Shown in pieces: positions 8,678-17,256 of a DNA stretch of 64,000 bases. The translations under genes were made by a program, and so were the position numbers. Under the pieces are notes generated by a model that was not told the origin of the DNA, made no database searches, and saw nothing but the letters and a program-made list of their open reading frames with translations. Each line of letters begins with the position of its first letter. Position 1 is the stretch's first letter. Origin of the DNA: Caballeronia terrestris (lineage in GTDB: Bacteria > Pseudomonadota > Gammaproteobacteria > Burkholderiales > Burkholderiaceae); contig NZ_FCOL02000015.1 of NCBI RefSeq assembly GCF_001544515.1, positions 1 through 64,000 of the forward strand. The letters run 5' to 3'.

Positions 8678-9388
8678 ATGAGCAATACGCAAAAAGTCGT
8701 CGTGGTAACGGGCGCATCGCAAGGCATCGGCGGTGAACTGGTCAAGGCGTTCCGGGAACACGGTTACGGTGTGATCGCGACCGCCCGTTCGATCAAGCCG
8801 GTTGACGATCCGAACGTGGTCACGGTAGCCGGCGACATCGGCGACCGGGCAGTGGCGAAGCGCGTAATCGCCGAAGGCATCGCACGCTTCGGACACATCG
8901 ACACGCTGGTCAACAATGCGGGCATCTTCATCGCGAAGCCATTCACGCACTACACCGAGGAAGACTACGCCGCGGTGCTGAACGTGAACATGAACGGCTT
9001 CTTCCACATCACGCAGCTCGCCATCGCGGAGATGGAGAAGCGTTCGAGCGGCCACGTCGTGCAGATCACGACGAGCCTCGTCGATCACGCGGTCACCGGC
9101 GTGCCCTCCGTGCTGGCCTCGCTGACGAAGGGCGGTCTCAACTCGGCCACCAAGTCGTTGGCCATCGAGTACGCGAAGGCCGGTATTCGCGCGAATGCGG
9201 TGTCGCCGGGGATCATCAAATCGCCGATGCACGCGGTCGAAACGCATGCGGCGCTCGACGCGCTTCATCCGGTCGGACATATGGGCGAGATGAGCGACAT
9301 CGTGAACGCGGTCCTGTATCTCGACTCGGCTCCGTTCGTGACGGGGGAAATTCTCCACGTGGACGGCGGGCAAAGCGCGGGGCATTGA
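8678..9388 (+). CDS. Short-chain dehydrogenase/reductase (SDR)
   Basis: A 236-residue classical SDR. It has the TGASQGIGGE nucleotide motif (residues 11-20), NNAGIF in the NNAG position, a catalytic region in which ITTSLVDH replaces the usual SS.., and a C-terminal LHVDGGQSAGH. The canonical Y-x3-K is not obvious: after TSLVDHAVTGVPSVLASLTKGG the Lys is present but the expected Tyr position is Leu (L-A-S-L-T-K). The catalytic Tyr therefore appears missing, which would make it an atypical or non-catalytic SDR. It is transcribed divergently from the LysR gene. Substrate unknown. Confidence 0.85.
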   Translation: MSNTQKVVVVTGASQGIGGELVKAFREHGYGVIATARSIKPVDDPNVVTVAGDIGDRAVAKRVIAEGIARFGHIDTLVNNAGIFIAKPFTHYTEEDYAAVLNVNMNGFFHITQLAIAEMEKRSSGHVVQITTSLVDHAVTGVPSVLASLTKGGLNSATKSLAIEYAKAGIRANAVSPGIIKSPMHAVETHAALDALHPVGHMGEMSDIVNAVLYLDSAPFVTGEILHVDGGQSAGH

Positions 9389-9416
9389 AGAGGCGGTTGA
9401 AAGCGCAGTAACTCGA

Positions 9417-11105
9417 TCAGCAATCTCTGCGCGTCGTGCAGTACGGCAAGCCCAGCAACCGATACATCAGATCGTGACGGTTTTTCAACTCCACGGGGAA
9501 CGTGTATCGGACGACCGCACCGTAGTGATTCTTCAGCGCAGTAAATTGATTCGTCATACCAGCGGGACACGCGACGCGCTTCTTGTAATCGAGCAGGTAG
9601 CGCGTCTGCGAACGATATTCCTGCGTGAACCGGACCGCGCTTTTATCGAAACATAGAAGGTAGACCCCCGATCTCGCCGAGAGCGGCATGACCGGTTCGA
9701 TGACGCCGATCACATTGCCTTCGTTCAGGTACTTCTGCCGGTCTACAACAAGGTAGTCGAGGCCGAGACCATCGACATACTCGCGCCCTTCATCCGCACG
9801 CAAGGCCTTGTAGTAGCCATACGAACCGACGAGCCCCTCGGTGTGCAGGAAACGGTATTCGTTGCCAAGGAAAAAGCCGAACGATCCTCCGCGATCTCCC
9901 ATCGCGAAGAAGGTGCCCGGCGCGATGCCCTTGTTATGCAGGTATTGCACCAGCCTGACATTCTCGGCGCCGTAGGCATCGTATTTCGCGCCCCGGTCGG
10001 CATATGAAAGCCTGAGAAAATTCATTCGGTAAAGCGGGAAGCTCAAAGCCGGACGCACGAGCGCGAACAGCGCAACGACGAGCAGCGCCAACGCATACCA
10101 ACGCCTTGTTTGCAGCGTCGATGAATGCGCCCTGATCATCCCCACGGCTTCGAGAATCAGATAGTAGGTCAGCAGGAATTCTGGCCAGTAGTACCAAGGC
10201 CAGACCGGCCAGCCCGAATTGACGAGGTAATACACGACGCACATCACGAGCGCGATAAAACACGTCGCGAGTTCGTCGGGAAATTGAAAGCGCGGACGGC
10301 GCTTAGTCACGGCAGCGTAGATCGCGATGCCCGCCGCGATCGCTATCGCGAAGAACATGGCGGTGAGATGAAACACCGCCACTGCGACGTTCTGGCCCTT
10401 CACGTTGCCGATCGATTTCGCGAGACCGGATACGGGGAAAATACTATGGAACTGGCTGTAGTTGATCCACGCGTAAATTGCGATTACGGGAACAATGATC
10501 GCGTATTTCCTGAAATCGGCCTTCCTGTACCGAACGAGATCGACGATGTCTTTTGCAATGATCAGGCTCAGTGCATCGAGTCGCGTAAGGAACAGCAGCG
10601 CGCCGAATACGCCGCGCCATTTCCACGTGCCGCGGCTCAGAAAGAGAATGAAAAGCGGCGGAAGCATGGCGGTTTCCATGCTATGCGCCATCACAAAAGG
10701 AAGATAACCGATGCACGACGCAGCCGGGAAAATCACGCCGTAGCGGAGCTTCGAAATCAATAGAAAGAAGAAGATGAAGAGGAACGACAACGTGCAAACC
10801 TGCGCGGCCATCGACGTGACGGACGTACCAAACAGATAAGCCGATGCCGATATCAGCGCGAGCCACAACGGCTGGTATCCATTCGTCTTGAAGGGCGGCA
10901 GAAACGAACTCACTCCGCTTTCAACGACATTGCGCGCGACGCCCAGATAGTAATACGCGTCGTCATACACGACGTCGACCCATACGACCGGCGGTTTCGT
11001 CAGAATCAGCCCGACGCTCCCCGCAAATACGGCCACGAGGCCGATAACCGCAGCTATATCGGCTAGCGTAATCAAGCGATCGACGAGTTTGCGCGTCGTG
11101 ATCAT
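9417..11105 (-). CDS. Large integral membrane protein, GT-C glycosyltransferase-like
   Basis: About 562 residues with roughly 10-12 hydrophobic segments, beginning with ADIAAVIGLVAVFAGSVGLIL. After the first segment comes an acidic DDAYYYLGVARN motif in the first extracytoplasmic loop, the place where GT-C enzymes (ArnT, PMT, ALG families) carry catalytic acidic residues. FKTNGYQPLWL follows. The C-terminal ~200 residues are soluble and Cys-containing (LPYCTTRRDC at the end). A lipid-linked sugar transferase is the best guess. The ATG at 11105 starts 10 residues before the first membrane segment; an in-frame ATG at 11180 is an alternative. It stands alone, convergent with the SDR gene, with no polysaccharide genes nearby. 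Confidence 0.65.
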   Translation of the reverse strand: MITTRKLVDRLITLADIAAVIGLVAVFAGSVGLILTKPPVVWVDVVYDDAYYYLGVARNVVESGVSSFLPPFKTNGYQPLWLALISASAYLFGTSVTSMAAQVCTLSFLFIFFFLLISKLRYGVIFPAASCIGYLPFVMAHSMETAMLPPLFILFLSRGTWKWRGVFGALLFLTRLDALSLIIAKDIVDLVRYRKADFRKYAIIVPVIAIYAWINYSQFHSIFPVSGLAKSIGNVKGQNVAVAVFHLTAMFFAIAIAAGIAIYAAVTKRRPRFQFPDELATCFIALVMCVVYYLVNSGWPVWPWYYWPEFLLTYYLILEAVGMIRAHSSTLQTRRWYALALLVVALFALVRPALSFPLYRMNFLRLSYADRGAKYDAYGAENVRLVQYLHNKGIAPGTFFAMGDRGGSFGFFLGNEYRFLHTEGLVGSYGYYKALRADEGREYVDGLGLDYLVVDRQKYLNEGNVIGVIEPVMPLSARSGVYLLCFDKSAVRFTQEYRSQTRYLLDYKKRVACPAGMTNQFTALKNHYGAVVRYTFPVELKNRHDLMYRLLGLPYCTTRRDC

Positions 11106-11280
11106 GAGTTCGATTCCAAGGTCGTTGAGTCGTACGTCTGGAAAGCGAATCAATTGCGCCGCGACGCGCCTCATCTGCACGATCGTTCTGCGCGATGGGT
11201 AAATGCAATCACCCCGCGCAGCATTAACGCTTAATATCTCACTGTCAAGTCATTGGCTGAGCGAAAGAGCACGCTTACGT

Positions 11281-11311
11281 TCTCAAGGGCCGAAGTAAGC
11301 GGCCCTTGAGA
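11281..11311 (-). terminator. Stem-loop downstream of cytochrome b561 gene
   Basis: A perfect 11-bp inverted repeat, TCTCAAGGGCC / GGCCCTTGAGA, with a 9-nt loop, 7 bp after the cytochrome b561 stop on the minus strand. There is no U-tract, so it is a probable transcript-end hairpin rather than a textbook intrinsic terminator. Confidence 0.55.
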
Positions 11312-11318
11312 AGCCTCG

Positions 11319-11870
11319 CTACTTCCCCGAGCGTCCCGGCAGCATGCTTTCGAGTACGCCATCGCGTCGGATCAACCCATGAAACAGAGCCGCCGCGAAG
11401 TGCACGAGGAACGTCGCGAACAACAGGTACGCGAGGATCGTATGCAGTTGACGCAGCGTCGCGTAGACGATGGCGTTCTGCGCCAATATCGGCGGCAGTT
11501 GCAGCGGTCCGAACAGAACGATCGGGTAACCGCCCGCCGATAGCATCCCCCATCCGATCAGCGGCAGCAGGAACATCAACGCATAGAGCACCCAATGCGA
11601 TGCATGCGCTGCAAAGCGCTGAATGGCCGGCATGTCCGCGGGAAGCGGCGGTGGCGGGTTGAACAAGCGGTTCACGAGGCGGATCGCAACGAGGATCAAT
11701 ATCGCGATGCCGATCGGCTTGTGGATCGACACCAGCGTCGCATAGCGAGGCGATGCGGACGCCGCCATCCCCACGCCGATGAACAGCATGGCGAGGATCA
11801 ACACGGCCATCAGCCAGTGAAGTAAGCGCGACGACGCGGCGAAACGTGTGCTTGCAGTGCTCGTGCTCAT
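11319..11870 (-). CDS. Cytochrome b561
   Basis: A 183-residue four-helix membrane cytochrome. The candidate haem ligands are His in RLLHWLMAVL (helix 1), SIHKPIGIA (helix 2), ASHWVLYAL (helix 3) and LRQLHTILAY (helix 4), the b561 spacing. Proteins of this family pass electrons between the quinone pool and a periplasmic partner. The ATG at 11870 overlaps the stop of the upstream catalase-like gene (ATGA), so the two are translationally coupled. This suggests that the b-type haem protein supplies quinol electrons to the peroxidase. Confidence 0.87.
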   Translation of the reverse strand: MSTSTASTRFAASSRLLHWLMAVLILAMLFIGVGMAASASPRYATLVSIHKPIGIAILILVAIRLVNRLFNPPPPLPADMPAIQRFAAHASHWVLYALMFLLPLIGWGMLSAGGYPIVLFGPLQLPPILAQNAIVYATLRQLHTILAYLLFATFLVHFAAALFHGLIRRDGVLESMLPGRSGK

Positions 11871-12985
11871 GACTTGCCTCCCGCGCTGACTTCCTGCGGC
11901 GTGACCGCACTGGGTGGTTTCTCTTTGCGCTCGCCTTCGCGCAACGTGAACGAACGCGCGTAGGCCGCTGAACGCGCACTCGGGATCGGATCGTCCGATG
12001 CGGTGATGCCGGAGGGCAGGACCATCGGGTCGTAATTCACGTCGACGCAAGGGCCGTCGTCTTCGCTCGAAAGCTTGTCGATCGTCACCGTGCCCGCGTC
12101 GATCTGCTTGCGATCGGCGGGCCATGGCCGCGTAGGGTCCGCAGTCGGGTCGCCCTCCTGACCCACCGTGATCATCAGCCGCCACTGCACCGGATGCTTC
12201 GCCACCTCGGCGATGAGGGCATCGAACATCGCGTTCTTGTCGGCCGTTGCGCCACCGGCTGCTGCTGGCGCGAACGGCTGCAGCGGCACGGCGGACCAGC
12301 GCACCGGCGTCGATACGCCCTCCGCGTTGACGAAGCGGAACGTGTTCAGCGCGTTGTAGGTGGCATCGGCGAATCCGGACGACACCTGGCGCGCCTTGAT
12401 GAGCTTGATCGCTGCGACGAACTCTGGATGGACGCTGGCGAACGCGTCCATTTTTGCGGGATCGGGCTTGCCGGTCGCGGGGTCCGGCTTCGATGCGACC
12501 AGTTGGTCGTAGAACGCCTGCGCGGTCATCACCGGGAAGACGGGGATATTGATCATCCCGGTGCGCCATTCCTCACCGTTCGGGGAAAGAAAGCGCAACG
12601 CGAGACTGCGCACCGTGGCGGGCTCGTCGGGGATGAACGGCAGCCCGCCCGCATACGCGATGCGCGCGACGACCGGCACCTTGCCGGGCGCAAAGAGCGC
12701 CGCCTTCGAGAGCGTGGCCGCCTGCCCGTTGCTGTCTAGCCACCCCGTCGCGCACACCCCCTTCGCGTGATTGCGACGGAAACCGGGATGAGGGCCGTTC
12801 GCCTGCTCGAAGGCCGTGACGATCTTCGTCTGCGTAAGGCGCCCCGGGGAGAGCCAGCCGCCCGCATACGCGAACGCCGCTGCCACGCAGAACACCGCGC
12901 CGCCGATCACGCCGAGCCTCACCACCACTGCGCCGGCGCCCAGCTTTCGCGGGGCGCCAGTCGAATCGCGCACATTGTCTGGCAC
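11867..12985 (-). CDS. Membrane-anchored catalase-family peroxidase
   Basis: A 372-residue member of the small SrpA-like catalase-family peroxidases. One N-terminal hydrophobic segment (about residues 19-45) probably anchors it facing the periplasm. The distal His lies in RRNHAKGVCATG. The C-terminal NYDPMVLPSGI and SARSAAYARSF regions match the family's proximal haem-Tyr segment. It is shorter than true catalases (about 480-500 residues) and so is more likely an organic or hydrogen peroxide peroxidase than an efficient catalase. Its stop overlaps the cytochrome b561 start, which implies a membrane complex fed by quinol. Confidence 0.85.
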   Translation of the reverse strand: MPDNVRDSTGAPRKLGAGAVVVRLGVIGGAVFCVAAAFAYAGGWLSPGRLTQTKIVTAFEQANGPHPGFRRNHAKGVCATGWLDSNGQAATLSKAALFAPGKVPVVARIAYAGGLPFIPDEPATVRSLALRFLSPNGEEWRTGMINIPVFPVMTAQAFYDQLVASKPDPATGKPDPAKMDAFASVHPEFVAAIKLIKARQVSSGFADATYNALNTFRFVNAEGVSTPVRWSAVPLQPFAPAAAGGATADKNAMFDALIAEVAKHPVQWRLMITVGQEGDPTADPTRPWPADRKQIDAGTVTIDKLSSEDDGPCVDVNYDPMVLPSGITASDDPIPSARSAAYARSFTLREGERKEKPPSAVTPQEVSAGGKS

Positions 12986-13227
12986 TTTTTGCTCCTTCGT
13001 ACACGTCGAGGTTGCTGAGTGCGGCGCGTGGTGCCAGTCGCGTGACCTGGCGATGCTGCGTTGCGCCTCTTAGCGCACGATGGAGAGCGGATCGTGCGTT
13101 GAACCAGTATCAACGAATCGCATGCGGCCGTTATTCCGATCGAACGGAGATTTGCCGGAATGCACGATGGCGAATGAACGGCAACGACGCCGATGATACT
13201 GCCGCCGAAAAATGCGTGCGCGCAGCA

Positions 13228-14349
13228 TCAGCGCATGCGCGCGATCGAATACAACAGCGCAAAGTCGCTTTGGCGCAGTTTCTCTTTCCTTTGGTACGCC
13301 GCCTTCACCCCGTTGGCCCCGACGAGCGACAGCGCGCTGATTGCACCGCCTGCACTCAGCAACAAGGGCGCGCCGCTGAACAAGACTGAGACGGCTGCCG
13401 CGAACGCGGCCCAAGTCTTTGCATCGGAGAAAATCCCGGCGACATATTCCCGGTTCGTCTTGCTATCGAGCTCGAACAGTTCCCTGATTTCTTTCGAAGC
13501 CTTGGTGGCGATCACTTTTTCGAATGCCGGTGCCGTTGCGGACGGCGCGACCTCGTAAGCCATCACACTGCAGCGCTCGCGCAATCGCTCGATTTCCTCG
13601 CGCTTGTTCTCGCGCAACGAGCGCAACACTTCGACGCCTTTTGCATCCAGCACGCCGAATCGGGGCAACACCAGACGCTGAAACAGTTCCCACGCAATCA
13701 ACCGGTGCCGCTCCTCTTCCTTGCCCGCTTCGTCGACGTCGACATCGACCGGAAGTTGCGCGAGAAACGCTGGGAGTCGCTCGTTCGTCAGAAGCAGCGG
13801 CACGTCCGGCATCTTGCGAAGCGTTTCCGTGAACGCGATTCTCGTCAGGTAGACCTTGAGCAACGTCAGCGGCACGAGGTTCTTCTTGTACAGATGATCG
13901 CAATAGCGATAGAGCGCTTCGAGATCCTTGTCGAAGTCGAGGTACTGTTCCGACAGGTGTCTGAAGAAGCCCGTCGCAGCGCGGTTGCCGCCGATCAGCG
14001 ATTGCCACTCGGCCGCCTTTGCGCCGCTTGCCTGCAGCAGCGCGTCGCCGTGTTCGAGTCCCTTGATATCGGTCGCGTAGCTGAGTGCGAGCACACCAAG
14101 CGACTTCGCCAGCGGCTGCAGCGCATTCACCGTCTCCTCGAACCCGCTGTGTTGCGCATGCGCGACCGAATAGATCTGACGGAATTCATTCTCCCACGGC
14201 GGCCGCCGCTTGAGCACGAGTTGCATTAACGCCGCGGGCTCCTTGCCGAAGGTAGGCTGGGGACAGGTGACCGATACCGTCCCGGAGAGCAGGAAAGCGG
14301 AAACCGGAAAATCGGCGAGCGACGTGGGTGGATCGGGGTAGAGGATCAT
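13228..14349 (-). CDS. Uncharacterised protein with C-terminal hydrophobic hairpin
   Basis: About 373 residues from ATG 14349, with GAGG about 9 bp upstream. I do not recognise the family. It opens with ILYPDPPTSLADFPVSAFLLSG, continues as a mostly helical soluble domain rich in Leu and charged residues, and has an acidic DVDVDEAGKEEERH patch mid-protein and a likely coiled coil (LRENKREEIERLRERC). Two hydrophobic stretches near the C-terminus (AAFAAAVSVLFSG and LLLSAGGAISALSLVG) could form a membrane hairpin, followed by a basic tail. It is a single gene about 240 bp upstream of the peroxidase operon and divergent from the LysR/hap genes. It could be a membrane-acting effector, but nothing proves that. 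Confidence 0.7.
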   Translation of the reverse strand: MILYPDPPTSLADFPVSAFLLSGTVSVTCPQPTFGKEPAALMQLVLKRRPPWENEFRQIYSVAHAQHSGFEETVNALQPLAKSLGVLALSYATDIKGLEHGDALLQASGAKAAEWQSLIGGNRAATGFFRHLSEQYLDFDKDLEALYRYCDHLYKKNLVPLTLLKVYLTRIAFTETLRKMPDVPLLLTNERLPAFLAQLPVDVDVDEAGKEEERHRLIAWELFQRLVLPRFGVLDAKGVEVLRSLRENKREEIERLRERCSVMAYEVAPSATAPAFEKVIATKASKEIRELFELDSKTNREYVAGIFSDAKTWAAFAAAVSVLFSGAPLLLSAGGAISALSLVGANGVKAAYQRKEKLRQSDFALLYSIARMR

Positions 14350-14490
14350 GAGGGCCTCGCGGTCGTTACGTGATACGTTCGTTGCATTCCCTGGGCGTTG
14401 CTGCATGAGTCCATCTACGGCTATTCTAGGCATCCGTGCCCGCTTGGGAACTGAAAGGGGCATTCGAACAAATCAAATAGTGGAGACAGC

Positions 14491-15456
14491 GTGGACATCT
14501 TCATGTCGATGGAGGCGTTCGTACGCGCAGCCGAAGCACAAAGCTTCGCCAGCGCGGCACGGCAGCTAGGCGTCGCGAAATCCGTCGTCACATCGCGGGT
14601 AAAGCAGCTCGAAGAGCACTTCGGCGTGGCGCTCTTTCATCGCTCGACGCGCGCCGTGCGCCTTTCAGAAGCCGGCGAAACCTACTATCGCGAGTGCGTG
14701 CAACTCGTGAACAAGGTGCACGATTTGTCGGGCCGCACGAGCGCCGAGACGCAGTCGCTCTCCGGCACGCTCAACGTTCACGTGCTGCCGGGTTTCGCGC
14801 TCGGGCACTTCTCCGAGGCGCTGATCGCGTTTCGCGAGGCGCATCCCCGCATCGAGTTCGTCGTGACCGTCAACGACCGCGTGATCGATCCCGTCCAGGA
14901 AGGACTTGATCTCGCGTTGCAGATCTATCCGCCCGCATCGAATCTGCTGGTCGAACGCAAGCTCTTCCCGGTGCGCGGCGTGCTGTGCGCGGCGCCTGCG
15001 TACCTCAAGGAGGAACCCGTCATCGAAACGCCGCTCGATCTCGTACGTCACGATTTCGCGCGTTATTCGCACTATCCGTGGGGCGACAAGTGGCCGCTCA
15101 TGAAGGGCAACGAGTGCTATGAAGTCTCGCTCAATCCGGTGCTCAAGACGAACAGCGTGCACCTGCTCCTGGAATTCGCGCGCGCGGGCGCTGGCGTCGC
15201 CTATCTTCCGACGATGGTCGCCGCCGCCGATCTCCTCGAACACCGCCTCGTGCGCGTGCTGCCCGAGTACGCGGCGCCGCCGCTTTGGCTATCGGCGGTT
15301 TATCCCGCGTCGCATCGATCCACGACCAAGGTGAAGGCGTTCGTCGACTTCCTGCGCGAACGTTATCTGCGCGAACCGCAGTGGGACAAGGCGCTCGGCA
15401 TCTCGCCCTCTGACGACGAAGCCCGCAACGTCGACGAAGAACTCGGCGACGCCTGA
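14491..15456 (+). CDS. LysR regulator, probably of the hydroquinone operon
   Basis: A 321-residue LysR protein starting at a GTG with GGAGACAGC directly upstream. The N-terminal DNA-binding domain shows AFVRAAEAQSFASAARQLG, VTSRVKQLEEHFG and FHRSTRAVRLSEAGE. The effector domain includes LNPVLKTNSVHLLLEFARAGAGVAYLP. It lies 163 bp upstream of hapC on the same strand, with an inverted repeat in the gap, so it is the best candidate for inducer-dependent control of the hydroquinone genes. An AraC regulator at the far end of the island may also take part. Confidence 0.88.
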   Translation: MDIFMSMEAFVRAAEAQSFASAARQLGVAKSVVTSRVKQLEEHFGVALFHRSTRAVRLSEAGETYYRECVQLVNKVHDLSGRTSAETQSLSGTLNVHVLPGFALGHFSEALIAFREAHPRIEFVVTVNDRVIDPVQEGLDLALQIYPPASNLLVERKLFPVRGVLCAAPAYLKEEPVIETPLDLVRHDFARYSHYPWGDKWPLMKGNECYEVSLNPVLKTNSVHLLLEFARAGAGVAYLPTMVAAADLLEHRLVRVLPEYAAPPLWLSAVYPASHRSTTKVKAFVDFLRERYLREPQWDKALGISPSDDEARNVDEELGDA

Positions 15457-15491
15457 GCCTTCGCAACGCCTGATATCAGTAGTTTCCCTAG

Positions 15492-15505
15492 CGTCGAAAT
15501 CGACG
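15492..15505. promoter_or_regulatory. Inverted repeat upstream of hapC
   Basis: CGTCGA-AA-TCGACG is a perfect 6-2-6 palindrome 115 bp before the hapC start, in the only gap between the LysR gene and the catabolic operon. LysR proteins bind interrupted dyads in such places, but this one lacks a clear T-N11-A shape, so the assignment is tentative. Confidence 0.35.
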
Positions 15506-15619
15506 TACGCAGCGTTCGCGAAACGCGACCCTCGATCCATTGCCTTGCCGCACAGGCGGCCCTAATCTTCGTTCCAAGGCAGCACGTTCACGAAGATCAA
15601 CAGAGCAATGGAGACAGAC

Positions 15620-16111
15620 ATGCAAGCTACCCAACTCGGCAGCCTTGGCAATTACCGCAAGGGCTCGATCGAAATCATCAAGGGCAAACCCGGACACTAC
15701 GCAATGTCGAACGTGTTCGAGGTTGCGAACAACTCGGCGCCGTACGAAAAGGTCGTCGTCGGCAAGAATCTTAAGTATGTGATCGAGACGCTGCGCGCGG
15801 AAGGCACGTCGCCGTGGTTCACGGCATCGCACGATGAATTCGCGGTCGTACTCGATGGCGAGATCGAAGTGCATTTCATCAAGCCGTCCGATGGTCCGCT
15901 CGTCGGCGAGCAAACGGAAGGTACCGTGCGGCTCGATGGCGAACCCTCGGGCCAGTCGATGGGCTTCGTGCGCTTGCGCCGCGGTCATCAGGCGCTGCTG
16001 CCAGCAGGCGCCGCGTATCGCTTCGAAGCGCGGAAGACGGGTGTACTGCTGGTGCAGACGATTCTCGGATCGGCTTCGGTCGAGAAGTGGGCCGATATCT
16101 GCATCCAGTAA
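15620..16111 (+). CDS. hapC: Hydroquinone 1,2-dioxygenase, small subunit
   Basis: 163 residues of cupin-like beta structure, for example HDEFAVVLDGEIEVHFIKP and RRGHQALLPAGAAYRFEARKTG. Size (about 18 kDa) and position fit HapC/PnpC, the small subunit of the two-component iron(II) hydroquinone dioxygenase, which cleaves hydroquinone to 4-hydroxymuconic semialdehyde. The iron site lies in the large subunit encoded 39 bp downstream. The ATG at 15620 was chosen because GGAGA precedes it; an ATG four codons earlier has no site. First gene of the hap operon. Confidence 0.88.
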   Translation: MQATQLGSLGNYRKGSIEIIKGKPGHYAMSNVFEVANNSAPYEKVVVGKNLKYVIETLRAEGTSPWFTASHDEFAVVLDGEIEVHFIKPSDGPLVGEQTEGTVRLDGEPSGQSMGFVRLRRGHQALLPAGAAYRFEARKTGVLLVQTILGSASVEKWADICIQ

Positions 16112-16150
16112 CCGACACGCAATCACCGCCACCCTTTTCCGGAGCACATC

Positions 16151-17146
16151 ATGGATCAAGCCAGCATTCTTCAGAACGTCGTCGCAACCGAACAGGACAG
16201 CGTCACCGGATACCGCACCTTCAAACTCGGCGGGTTCGAATTCAGCCGCGATGCCTACTTCGCCACGGTGAAGTGGCCGTCGGCCGGACAAATTCGCTCG
16301 CACCAGATACACGCCGACGACTTCCTGCGCGCGATGATGCGCGACGTCGCATGGGGCTTCTTCTACGGCTGGGTCAACTTCGATGAAGTGATAGGCACGC
16401 GCAATCACTACGGCAAGGTAGACATGTATGCCGGCGCGTACAACGCGAGCTTCAAGGACGCGGGTGTCGATTACACGCAGCAGTTCGAGACGCCCGTGAT
16501 CATGGCGACCTTCAAGGCGATCCTGAAGGACTGGGTCAACGAAGGCTTCGACCCGTTTGCCGCGCCCGAAGAAACCGGCTCCGCGTTCGGCGTCAAGCAC
16601 GGCGACAACATCGCCGCCATCGATCGCACGCGTATCGCGACCAAGCGCATGCCGGGTCTCGAAGGCGACTCGCCGTTGCGCGACGATCTTCCAGTCAACC
16701 GCCAGTTCGCCGACGTCGAGCAGGACGAGCCGGAGATTCACGCGGCGCCTGGTTTCGAAGGCCAGTTACATGCCTTCAGTCTTTTCAAGTACCTGTCGCG
16801 TTCGGACGTGACGTGGAATCCGTCGGTGACGTCGGTGTGCAAGCAGAGCCTCTTCTGCCCGACGACCGAGGAGTTCGTGCTGCCGGTCTTTCACGGCAAC
16901 GACCGCGTGGAGTGGTTCCTGCAACTCTCCGACCAGATCATCTGGGACGTCGCCGACAAGGACACTGGCGAACCGCGTGCGCGCATCACGATGAACGCGG
17001 GCGACATCGCCGCGATGCCCGCCGACATTCGCCACAAAGGGTATTCGCAGAAGCGCTCCATGCTGCTCGTGTGGGAGAACGCGACGCCCGATCTGCCCAA
17101 GCGCTACGAAAGCGGCGAACTGCCGCCGTATCCGGTGCCGCTCTAA
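16151..17146 (+). CDS. hapD: Hydroquinone 1,2-dioxygenase, large (iron-binding) subunit
   Basis: 331 residues, about 37 kDa, the size of HapD/PnpD. In the published PnpCD structure iron is held by His256, Asn258, Glu262 and His303 (recalled from the literature). Here the same spacing is found as H248, N250, E254 (in FHGNDRVEW) and H295 (in DIRHKGYS), a constant offset of 8. All four ligands are thus present, which makes this a catalytically competent hydroquinone dioxygenase rather than a generic cupin. GGAG precedes the ATG. It works with HapC in the cytoplasm; the product goes to the dehydrogenase encoded next. Confidence 0.93.
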   Translation: MDQASILQNVVATEQDSVTGYRTFKLGGFEFSRDAYFATVKWPSAGQIRSHQIHADDFLRAMMRDVAWGFFYGWVNFDEVIGTRNHYGKVDMYAGAYNASFKDAGVDYTQQFETPVIMATFKAILKDWVNEGFDPFAAPEETGSAFGVKHGDNIAAIDRTRIATKRMPGLEGDSPLRDDLPVNRQFADVEQDEPEIHAAPGFEGQLHAFSLFKYLSRSDVTWNPSVTSVCKQSLFCPTTEEFVLPVFHGNDRVEWFLQLSDQIIWDVADKDTGEPRARITMNAGDIAAMPADIRHKGYSQKRSMLLVWENATPDLPKRYESGELPPYPVPL

Positions 17147-17256
17147 AGCACCCCGCGCCAACCCCTTCCCTTCCCTGCCCCGCATCGAAACGACGACGCC
17201 GAGAACCGGCGTCGCGGGGACCGCTTTGTCTCAAGCATTCTTCAGGCAGGACCGAC

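Noticed and set aside
16151..17146. Generic cupin or homogentisate-like dioxygenase for HapD
   Set aside because: All four PnpD iron ligands occur at conserved spacing and the small subunit is adjacent.
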